Below are positions 17,160 through 24,309 of a stretch of 64,000 bases of DNA, in pieces. The DNA comes from Paraburkholderia caledonica NBRC 102488 (GTDB taxonomy: Bacteria > Pseudomonadota > Gammaproteobacteria > Burkholderiales > Burkholderiaceae), in NCBI RefSeq assembly GCF_000685095.1, contig NZ_BAYE01000003.1, forward strand, positions 310,001 to 374,000, read 5' to 3'. Position numbers and translations under genes: made by a program. A model generated the notes under the pieces. It saw nothing but the letters and a program-made list of their open reading frames with translations, did no database searches and was not told where the DNA came from. Numbering within the stretch: position 1 is the first letter of the stretch; every line of letters begins with the position of its first letter.

Positions 17160-18468
17160 ACTGCTCAAGCCGGAGCCCGCGCAAGCGTCGCCGGTAGCCG
17201 GGGCTCAGCGTTCTCACGCGATGTGGCGTCGCCTCGCACCGTGGCTCGCGCTCATTGTCCTTCTCACGGCACCGCCATTGATCTGGCGTCAAAGCTGGTT
17301 GCTCGTCTACCTTGCGCAGACCGCCACGATGATCGTTTTCGCGCTGTCGTACAACCTGTTGCTCGGAGAGACCGGACTGCTGTCGTTCGGACATGTCGCA
17401 TATTCAGGCCTCGGGGCGCTGATTGCCGCGCAGGTTTTCAACCGCATCGGCGCACCGCTCGCGCTACTGCCGCTGGTGGGCGGCGCGGGCGCCGCGTCGT
17501 GCGGAGCGCTGCTCGGTTTCATTTCGACGCGTCGCGCCGGGACCGCTTTCGCCATGATCACGCTGGGCATCGGCGAACTCGTCGCGGCCGCCGCGTGGAC
17601 CTTGCCCGACTGGTTCGGCGGCGAAGCGGGTGTTGCCATAGACCGCGCAAGTGGGCCCATGCTCGGCGCGTTTACGTTCGGCCCCGCGCGCGAGGCTTAC
17701 ACGCTGATCGCGCTATGGTGCCTGCTCGCGAGCGCCGCGATGTTCGCCCTGTCACGCACCTCGTTCATGCGGCTTGCCAACGCGGTGCGCGACAACCCGG
17801 CGCGCGCTGCGGCGATCGGCTGCTATCCGCGCCGCGTCCGCTATGGCGTCGTGGTCATGTCGGCGTTTTTTGCGGGCATCGCGGGCACACTTGCGCTGAT
17901 CAACGTCGAACTGGTGTCGACCGACAGTGTGAGCATGGTGCGCTCGGGCTCGGTGCTGATCGCCACGGTAATTGGCGGCACGGGTGTCTTTTTCGGACCG
18001 GTCGCGGGTGCGGTCGTGCTCACGTTCTTCAGCGTGGCCGTGGCCAGCGTCACGCGTGCCTGGCTCTTTTATCTGGGCCTTTTCTTTATCGTGATCGTGG
18101 TTGCTGCGCCGGACGGACTCGCCGGCTTTATCCAGCGGCATACGTCGCGGCTCGCGCGTGACGGTTGGCGCACATGCCGCGCCGTCTACATCTGTGGCGC
18201 GGCTGCGATCCTGCTGTGGACAGTTGCCACGGTGCTCACGGTGCAATGGGCTTACGCCGTCCAGTTCGGTGCCGAGGAGGGCGCTGCGCTGCGTGTCGGC
18301 GGTACGTCTTCGTGGCTATCGTTCGTCGTTGCGTCGCCGTTGCGGCTCGGGCTTACGATTTTCGTGCTCGCAGCACTGGGCGCCTTGTCGGCTTTGTCCG
18401 CGTCGCGCGCGCAAACCCGCCTCGCGGCCCATGCACGCGCGATGAAAAACGCCGGAGGTCCGCAATGA
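17152..18468 (+). CDS. Branched-chain-type ABC transporter permease (LivM family), C-terminally extended
   Basis: The product has 438 residues. LLGETGLLSFGHVAYSGLGA and VIGGTGVFFGPVAGA are LivM hallmarks. Usual LivM proteins end near residue 330, soon after the segment here reading VVAAPDGLAGFIQRH. This one continues for about 110 residues with two further hydrophobic helices (about 345-365 and 400-425) and a basic tail. The extension has no match I can name. The gene overlaps the upstream permease by eight bases and the downstream ATPase by ATGA, so the four genes are translationally coupled. Confidence 0.88.
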   Translation: MRELLKPEPAQASPVAGAQRSHAMWRRLAPWLALIVLLTAPPLIWRQSWLLVYLAQTATMIVFALSYNLLLGETGLLSFGHVAYSGLGALIAAQVFNRIGAPLALLPLVGGAGAASCGALLGFISTRRAGTAFAMITLGIGELVAAAAWTLPDWFGGEAGVAIDRASGPMLGAFTFGPAREAYTLIALWCLLASAAMFALSRTSFMRLANAVRDNPARAAAIGCYPRRVRYGVVVMSAFFAGIAGTLALINVELVSTDSVSMVRSGSVLIATVIGGTGVFFGPVAGAVVLTFFSVAVASVTRAWLFYLGLFFIVIVVAAPDGLAGFIQRHTSRLARDGWRTCRAVYICGAAAILLWTVATVLTVQWAYAVQFGAEEGAALRVGGTSSWLSFVVASPLRLGLTIFVLAALGALSALSASRAQTRLAAHARAMKNAGGPQ

Positions 18469-19217
18469 TCCCGGCGCTCGCGCTCTACGGCGTCGAGAAG
18501 CGCTTCGGCGCCACGCGCATCCTGCGCGGTGTGAATCTCGCGATCGAACCGGGTGAACGGCACGCGTTGATCGGCCCCAATGGCGCGGGCAAATCCACGC
18601 TCTTCAATCTCATTGCCGGCGCCGCGCGGCCGGACGCCGGGCGCATCGATCTCTTCGGTGCTCAGATCACACGCCTTGCGCCGGCGGCGATTGCGCGCCG
18701 TGGCCTCGCGCGCAGTTTCCAGAACACGAGCGTATTTGCAAGGTTGAGCGTGTACGACAATTTGCGCTGCGCGGCGATGCTCGCCGAGCGCGATCGCACA
18801 CGGTGGTGGCAGCGATTCTCTGGCGCACCGGAGGTCGATGCACGCGCGGCGCAGATGCTCGAAGCAGTTGGCCTCCACGCGCGCGCGCATGTTCTGGCCG
18901 GCGCGTTGAGCTACGCCGAGCAGCGCGCGCTCGACCTCGGCATAGCGCTCGCCGGCGGCGCGCATACGTTGTTGCTCGACGAGCCGACTGCCGGCATGAA
19001 CCGCGCGGAGGCGGCGCGCGCAATCGAACTGATCCGCGAGACCACGGCGGGACGCACGCTGCTGATGGTCGAGCACGACATGGACGCGGTGTTCGCCATC
19101 GCCGATCGCATTTCAGTGCTCGTGCAAGGGCGTATTATCGCGACCGGCACGCCTGCGGCGATTCGCGCGGACGCCGCAGTGCGCGCAGCTTATCTCGGCG
19201 AAGGGTTCGACCCATGA
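18465..19217 (+). CDS. Branched-chain-type ABC transporter ATPase (LivG family)
   Basis: The product has 250 residues and starts at the ATG overlapping the LivM stop. Walker A is GPNGAGKST (residues about 38-46), Q-loop RSFQNTSVF, signature LSYAEQR (Ala for the usual Gly), Walker B LLLDEPTAGM, and H-loop VEHDMD. AGMNRAE after Walker B is the LivG-type pattern. It would hydrolyse ATP on the cytoplasmic face of the permease pair. All catalytic residues are present, so this subunit should be active even though its partner is unusual. Confidence 0.92.
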   Translation: MIPALALYGVEKRFGATRILRGVNLAIEPGERHALIGPNGAGKSTLFNLIAGAARPDAGRIDLFGAQITRLAPAAIARRGLARSFQNTSVFARLSVYDNLRCAAMLAERDRTRWWQRFSGAPEVDARAAQMLEAVGLHARAHVLAGALSYAEQRALDLGIALAGGAHTLLLDEPTAGMNRAEAARAIELIRETTAGRTLLMVEHDMDAVFAIADRISVLVQGRIIATGTPAAIRADAAVRAAYLGEGFDP

Positions 19218-19927
19218 CATCCTTGCTCGAGATTCGCGGTCTGAATGCATGGTACGGGCCGAGCCAGGCGTTGCACGGCGTGAACTTGCAGATCGGCGCG
19301 GGCGAAGTGCTCGCGCTCGTCGGGCGCAATGGTTCGGGACGCTCGACGCTCGCGCGTTCGATCATGGGCCTCGTGCATGCCGAAGGCGAGTTGCGCTTCG
19401 CGGGCCACTCACTTGCCGGATTGCGCACCTTTGAAATCGCGCGGCTCGGCATCGGCTATGTGCCCGAGCATCGCGATGTGTTTCCCTCGCTGAGCGTCGG
19501 CGAAAACCTCGAACTCGGCGTAGCCCCGCGCAATCGCGGGCGCACGCCGCGCTTCAGTATAGACGACGCCTACTCGCTTTTCCCCGTGCTGCGCGAGCGC
19601 CGGCGCACGCGCGCGGGTGCGCTGTCGGGCGGCGAGCAGCAGATGCTGAGCCTCGCCCGCGCGCTGTTAGGCGATCCCGATCTGCTGCTGGTCGACGAGC
19701 CCGGCGAGGGCCTCGCGGGCTTCGTGATGCAGCAGGTCGCTCAATGCCTGCGCGTGCTGCGCGAGCGCGGCATGGCGATGTTGCTGATCGAGCAGCGACT
19801 CGTGATCGCGCAGGACATTGCGAGCCGCGTCGCGGTGATGGGTCATGGCGAGATCGTGTTCGACGGCGAACTTCACGCGTTCCTGCAGCGCCCGGACGTC
19901 ATGCGTGAATGGCTCGGGGTGGGTTGA
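19214..19927 (+). CDS. Branched-chain-type ABC transporter ATPase (LivF family) with Walker A Lys to Arg
   Basis: The product has 237 residues; its start overlaps the LivG stop (ATGA). The layout is LivF: EIRGLNAWYGPSQALHGV, Q-loop VPEHRDVFPSL, signature LSGGEQQML, Walker B LLLVDEP, H-loop region IEQRL. Walker A reads GRNGSGRST: the phosphate-binding Lys is Arg43, codon CGC at 19340-19342. That Lys is nearly invariant, and change to Arg usually abolishes or lowers ATP hydrolysis. The rest of the protein is intact and the gene is not frameshifted. After Walker B, GEGLAG also departs from the usual SEGLAP. Confidence 0.9.
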   Translation: MTSLLEIRGLNAWYGPSQALHGVNLQIGAGEVLALVGRNGSGRSTLARSIMGLVHAEGELRFAGHSLAGLRTFEIARLGIGYVPEHRDVFPSLSVGENLELGVAPRNRGRTPRFSIDDAYSLFPVLRERRRTRAGALSGGEQQMLSLARALLGDPDLLLVDEPGEGLAGFVMQQVAQCLRVLRERGMAMLLIEQRLVIAQDIASRVAVMGHGEIVFDGELHAFLQRPDVMREWLGVG

Positions 19928-20225
19928 ACCCTTTGCCTGCGTGCGGTTGTCTACCTCGCGTGTGCTTTTGTCGAATGCCAATCTTTCCGCGCGCTAGAGA
20001 GAGCGGCGTTATTAGCGTTTGAATCTCCGTTCCGACTATGCCGCTTACCCCGAGCCCGCACGGCTTTGCGTCGACTCGTCAAAGCGATTCAAACGCTTGA
20101 TCGTTTGGTGAGCGTACTCCAGAAATCTTGTCGGCAGCACGCGTACAAATGAAGACAATCACGTGAAAGACGCGCGACGTCGGCGTGAGCGTTGAAGACG
20201 CGTCGCGGATTCAGGAGGAGACATC

Positions 20226-22445
20226 ATGAACGAGACAGGCGCGGTCGCCGCAGTGCTGGCCGCCGCTCTGCTGATGTGCGCTTGTGCCGACGCCAGCTCG
20301 TTGGCGAACCAGGCGGCGAACCAGGCGGCGTCGGCGACCATGCAGGCGTCGCAGGACAAAACGGGCTACAACTCACAAGCCGCGCTCCCGTCGCGACCTG
20401 CCATCGAGAGCGCGAAGGCCAAACAGCTCGCCATCGAGCAAAGCATCGCCGCGCGCGTGCCGGCGGCGAGCGGCCTCAGCACGAAGCGCAGCCGCGCGCT
20501 TACGCTGCGCGACTCGGGCATCGACGGTTCGCTGATGTTCGCGCGCGACGTCGACTTTCGCGTGACGGGCGACATCGGCTTCATGATTCACGACATGGCC
20601 GCGACGCTGGTGCCGTCGCGGCCAGGAGAGCCGATCGTATTCGACGACCCGACTAGCCTGAGCATCGACGTTCATCGCGGCGAGGTGACGCTCGACAGTG
20701 CAAAGCTCACCGCGATCTTCAACCGTTATCTGTTCCAGTACCGTGGCTCGCCGCTGCGCAACATGCGCGTCGTGCCGCAAGACGATGGCAGCTTGCGCAT
20801 CACCGGCGAGATGCGTCGCGATACGTGGGTGCCGATCGTGTTGTCGGGTTCTCTGTCCATGCGCAGTGCCGGCGAACTCGTGTTCCATGCCGATCACGTC
20901 GAAGTCGCAGGCGTGGCAGCCGACAGCTTGATGCAGGCCGCGCATGTCAGGATGGCCGATCTGTTGAAGGTCGATACGCCGATTGCGCGGCTCGACGGCG
21001 ACGACGTCGTCATGCAGGTCGCGAAACTGACGCCGCCGCCCGCGCTGCGTCTGACGATAACGAAGCTCGACACGAGCGCGGCGGGCGTGCGCTTCATGCT
21101 CGACGACGGCTCGGTGCAGAAGATCGACTGGCCTGCGAACATGCCCGCGCGCGGCATGCTGATGGAAGGCGGGGACGTCAAATTCATGCGCTCGATGCCG
21201 ATGAACATCGACATGGCGCTCACGCCTATCGACGCGGACGCGCCGTTCGTGCTCGATCTGTACCACTATCGCGACCAGATGGCCGCGGGATATTTCACCT
21301 TCGACGAAGCGGGCGCGCTTGCCGTCCACCTGCCTTCGTACACGACGCTTGCGAGTGCCGCGAAAGATCCGTCGCTGCTGATCGGCAGCGCGAGCGCGCG
21401 CGTTAACGACAGCTTGATTCGCGCGCAGCAGGCCTCGCTCGCTCAGGCGCGACTCGAGTGGCGACGCGTGCCGCAGGAGTCGCAAAGCGCGTCGGCGGCG
21501 CGTGCTGTTCCTGTCAGCATGCAGAGGGCGTTTTCTCGTGCCAGGGAGGGGACTCGAACCCCTACACTTGGTGACGAACGTCATTCATCCGGCCATGCAC
21601 CGTTGATCCATATCGAAAACGTCGACTTCTATGTGGCGGGTCGCATCGGCTTTCATGTGCGCTCGCTCGACGCGCAGATGATCCCGAAGACACCGGGCGA
21701 GCCTGTCGACCTCGACGATCCGGGACAGTACGACATCCGCATCATCGGCGGGGAAGTGGTCGAGCCGTGGCCGGCCATGGCGGCGCTCTTCAACGACTAC
21801 CTGCTCGATTACGAGCCGCGTTCGCTGAATGATCTGCAGTTGACGCCGGTGGACGGCAAGCTCGAAGTCACGGGCGGCATCAAGTTGTGGAATCACTTTC
21901 CCGGCGTGTGGCTGCCCACGACGATGAGCGGCACCATCGTCGCGAGAGACGAGCGGCATCTCGTGTATGAGCCTTCGTCGGTGAAAGTGCTTGGCATACC
22001 GCAGGCTGGGCTGCTGCGCGCACTCGACATTCCGCTTGCTTCACTAACGCCATTTGCGCGCAAAGGCGTCGCGCTCGAAGGCAACGAACTCGTGTTCGAT
22101 CAGTACGCGGTGTTTCCGCCGCCCGTCTTGCAGGGGCGTCTTGCAAGCGCGACCGTGACCGACGAAGGTGTCCTACTGAAGTTCAAGCGCGAGACCGGCA
22201 TCGCGCCCGCGCGGCCGACGGCAAACGTGGTCAACGCGGCGAAAAGTTATGTGTGGATAGAATCCGGCGACGTGAAGATGTTCAATTCGCTCGTCACGAA
22301 TGCGCGGACGTTCATTAAGGACAGTTCGAATACCGGCGCGATGAAGTTCGATTTATACGGCTATCGCAGGGACGTTTCGAAGGGCACGGTGAAAATGGAC
22401 ACCAACGGAGGGCTCGAAGTGGATCTCGCCGCGCGAGGTAAATGA
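20226..22445 (+). CDS. Unrecognised exported protein with two tandem homologous domains
   Basis: The product has 739 residues and a strong AGGAGGAG before the ATG. The N-terminus has a hydrophobic stretch ending LLMCACAD, a possible but poor lipobox at Cys20; there is no basic residue before it. Residues from about 105 to 395 and 462 to 735 are homologous: F-x-V-x-G-x-IGF aligns at 111 and 468, then PGEP-x-x-x-DDP, an Asn-(D/R)-YL repeat, GxLRITG / GKLEVTG, VLGIPQAGLL-like and VKFM / VKMF segments in the same order. No catalytic motif or membrane helix is seen inside. The linker (about 396-460) includes residues 437-450 encoded by a tRNA-like sequence on the other strand. I do not recognise the family; a periplasmic or envelope location is inferred. 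It stands alone and ends at a strong hairpin. Confidence 0.85.
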   Translation: MNETGAVAAVLAAALLMCACADASSLANQAANQAASATMQASQDKTGYNSQAALPSRPAIESAKAKQLAIEQSIAARVPAASGLSTKRSRALTLRDSGIDGSLMFARDVDFRVTGDIGFMIHDMAATLVPSRPGEPIVFDDPTSLSIDVHRGEVTLDSAKLTAIFNRYLFQYRGSPLRNMRVVPQDDGSLRITGEMRRDTWVPIVLSGSLSMRSAGELVFHADHVEVAGVAADSLMQAAHVRMADLLKVDTPIARLDGDDVVMQVAKLTPPPALRLTITKLDTSAAGVRFMLDDGSVQKIDWPANMPARGMLMEGGDVKFMRSMPMNIDMALTPIDADAPFVLDLYHYRDQMAAGYFTFDEAGALAVHLPSYTTLASAAKDPSLLIGSASARVNDSLIRAQQASLAQARLEWRRVPQESQSASAARAVPVSMQRAFSRAREGTRTPTLGDERHSSGHAPLIHIENVDFYVAGRIGFHVRSLDAQMIPKTPGEPVDLDDPGQYDIRIIGGEVVEPWPAMAALFNDYLLDYEPRSLNDLQLTPVDGKLEVTGGIKLWNHFPGVWLPTTMSGTIVARDERHLVYEPSSVKVLGIPQAGLLRALDIPLASLTPFARKGVALEGNELVFDQYAVFPPPVLQGRLASATVTDEGVLLKFKRETGIAPARPTANVVNAAKSYVWIESGDVKMFNSLVTNARTFIKDSSNTGAMKFDLYGYRRDVSKGTVKMDTNGGLEVDLAARGK
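21536..21575 (-). other. tRNA-Leu-like 3' end embedded in the coding sequence
   Basis: On the minus strand the T stem-loop is perfect: five G/C-rich pairs (21559-21563 with 21547-21551) enclose TTCGAGT. The seven bases of an acceptor 3' strand, CCCTGGC (21540-21546), a discriminator A (21539), and CGA in place of CCA follow. The bases before the T stem, CCAAGTGT, resemble the end of a tRNA-Leu long variable arm. The 5' half of the tRNA is missing, so this is a remnant, not a gene. It falls in the linker between the two repeated domains of the 739-residue protein. Confidence 0.7.
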
Positions 22446-22493
22446 TCGGGCTTTGGCATCGCGGGAGTCGCGTGGTGGTGTTGCGTGGTATTA

Positions 22494-22548
22494 CGCGAAG
22501 TTGCCTCGCTCTTCGCGCGAGGCAACTTCGGGCGAGGCAACTTCGCGC
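22494..22548. terminator. Large hairpin with duplicated right arm, between converging genes
   Basis: CGAAGTTGCCTCGC (22496-22509) pairs perfectly with 22517-22530. A second copy of the right arm at 22533-22546 can pair instead, extended to 16 bp (with 22494-22509). It lies 48 bases after the stop of the 739-residue protein and just before the iolB stop, so a bidirectional terminator is likely, though no clear T run follows. Confidence 0.6.
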
Positions 22549-22551
22549 GGC

Positions 22552-23352
22552 TCAATCTTCCTTGTTGATGATCCACTCGTGCGCCGGGTCGTTGCGGAAA
22601 TGCCAGACACGTTGAGCACCAGCCATGACATTCAGATAATACGAGTCGTAGCCATACGGCACGACGACCGGATGATAGCCACGCGGCACCATCACGACAT
22701 CGTGGTCTTCGACGGCCATTGATTCGTCGATGTCGCGCATATCGGTGTACACGCGTTGAAACGCAAAGCCTTGCGGCGGATTCAACCGATGGTAGTACGT
22801 CTCTTCGAGCGAACTCTCGTGAGGCACGTTATCGGTGTCGTGCTTGTGCGGCGGATAGCTCGACGCGTGTCCGCCCGGCGTTCTCACTTCAACCACCAGC
22901 AGCGATTCCGCAGGCTCTGTTTGCGGAAGAATGTCGCATACGTATCGCGTATTAAGACCCTTCCCGCGCGTCGAGCGCTTCATCGAAGACGGCTCGATCA
23001 GACGTGCGGGCAGCTCGCCCTTCGCAGGCGCGCTCGCTACGCCGACCTCTGCATCGCGGCATGCGCGTACCGTGGCCCGCACGCCCGGCGGCAAATAGAC
23101 CGCGTAAGGCGCGGCGTCTTCGAATACGCTGTCGCGCGAACCGAGCGAACTCCATCGGGTGTCCGCAGTTTCAATATCCACTGCGCCCGTGAGCACGACA
23201 ATGCACACTTCGCGCGACGGCTCCATCACGTGCACGACTTCACTCGTGCCAAGACGGTAAGCAGCAAAACCGACGTAGCGCCAGCACGCCGATGCCGGAG
23301 TAACTCGCGCGATTGTCTGGCCTTCGCGCTGCGCCTTCACTAATAGAGTCAT
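22552..23352 (-). CDS. iolB: 5-deoxy-glucuronate isomerase
   Basis: The product has 266 residues. IolB converts 5-deoxy-glucuronate to 2-deoxy-5-keto-gluconate in myo-inositol breakdown. It is a double cupin. The metal-binding cluster PPHKHDTD followed by SLEETYYHRL is complete, and VMVPRGYHPVVVPYGYDSYYLNVMAG is the family's C-terminal signature. The ATG at 23352 overlaps the iolE stop by four bases (ATGA). A longer frame beginning at 23907 is only an out-of-phase reading of iolE. It is the last gene of the inositol transcription unit and ends near the large hairpin. Confidence 0.95.
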   Translation of the reverse strand: MTLLVKAQREGQTIARVTPASACWRYVGFAAYRLGTSEVVHVMEPSREVCIVVLTGAVDIETADTRWSSLGSRDSVFEDAAPYAVYLPPGVRATVRACRDAEVGVASAPAKGELPARLIEPSSMKRSTRGKGLNTRYVCDILPQTEPAESLLVVEVRTPGGHASSYPPHKHDTDNVPHESSLEETYYHRLNPPQGFAFQRVYTDMRDIDESMAVEDHDVVMVPRGYHPVVVPYGYDSYYLNVMAGAQRVWHFRNDPAHEWIINKED

Positions 23353-24299
23353 GCTGCCTCCTGCGTGGTGCCATGGCTGTCGCCCCGAGTGTCGGCAGAC
23401 GTCGTGTCGAGCGGGGCATCGACCAACGCACGCAATGTTTGATAGCCTTTCTGCGCATACTCGAACGACGGCGCCACGACCGGGTCCTGTTCCGCCTCCA
23501 CGACGAGCCAGCCCGAATAGCCATGCCGCTTCAGGCGCGCGATGATCGACGGGAAATCGACTGCGCCGTCGCCCGGCACGGTGAAAGCGCCGGCGATCAC
23601 CGCGTCGAGAAAGCTCCAGTTGCGATTGCGCGCGAGTTTCATGACGGCAGGGCGCACGTCCTTGCAATGCACATGACACACCCGGCCGATGTGTTTGTCG
23701 AGCACGACGAGCGGATCGCCGCCTGCGAAGGTGATGTGCCCCGCGTCGAACAGCAGGCCGACTGCGTCGCTCGTGCGCGACATCAGCTGATCGACGTCGG
23801 CCGGCGTTTCGACATAAGCCCCCATATGATGATGGTACGCAAGCCGCACGCCGCGGCTTAGCGTATAGCGCGCGAATTCGTCGACGCGTGCGGCGTAGGC
23901 GGCCCACTGTGCGTCGCTGAAAAAGCGCGGCCGTTGATATAGAGGTCTTGGCGCGCCCTGAATAGAATCTGCCACTTCGCCATACACCATGACCGTCGCA
24001 CCGTTTCGCGCGAGCAGTTCGAGATGCGGGCCGATCTCGGCGATTTCCCCTTCGACGCTGCGCTGCGCGAGACGTCCTGAGTACCAGCCGGACACGAGCG
24101 CGAGATCGTATTGCGCGAGCAGCGTCTTCAATGCCTGCGGTTCACGCGGAAACTTGTTGCCGAGTTCGAACCCTTGGTAACCGATCTCGCGTCCTTCGGT
24201 CAGCGCTAATTCGAGCGGCGTCTCGCCGCCGAGCGAAGGCAGATCGTCGTTCATCCACGACAACGGGTTGATGCCGATGCGTACGTTGAAAGCTGTCAT
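23349..24299 (-). CDS. iolE: Myo-inosose-2 dehydratase
   Basis: The product has 316 residues and a TIM-barrel fold of the xylose isomerase-like family. IolE dehydrates 2-keto-myo-inositol to 3D-(3,5/4)-trihydroxycyclohexane-1,2-dione. It begins VRIGINPLSWMNDDLP, the family hallmark. Metal ligands are expected in LLFDAGHITFAGGDP, VCHVHCKDVR and LVVEAEQDP, all seen in order. The ATG at 24299 is used because it immediately precedes the conserved start. Its last bases overlap iolB, and iolD lies ten bases upstream, so the three genes form one translational cluster. Confidence 0.95.
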   Translation of the reverse strand: MTAFNVRIGINPLSWMNDDLPSLGGETPLELALTEGREIGYQGFELGNKFPREPQALKTLLAQYDLALVSGWYSGRLAQRSVEGEIAEIGPHLELLARNGATVMVYGEVADSIQGAPRPLYQRPRFFSDAQWAAYAARVDEFARYTLSRGVRLAYHHHMGAYVETPADVDQLMSRTSDAVGLLFDAGHITFAGGDPLVVLDKHIGRVCHVHCKDVRPAVMKLARNRNWSFLDAVIAGAFTVPGDGAVDFPSIIARLKRHGYSGWLVVEAEQDPVVAPSFEYAQKGYQTLRALVDAPLDTTSADTRGDSHGTTQEAA

Positions 24300-24309
24300 G
24301 CGAGCGTCC

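Noticed and set aside
23353..23907. N-terminal extension of iolB to 451 residues
   Set aside because: The extra part is iolE read out of phase; IolB has its normal length from the ATG at 23352.
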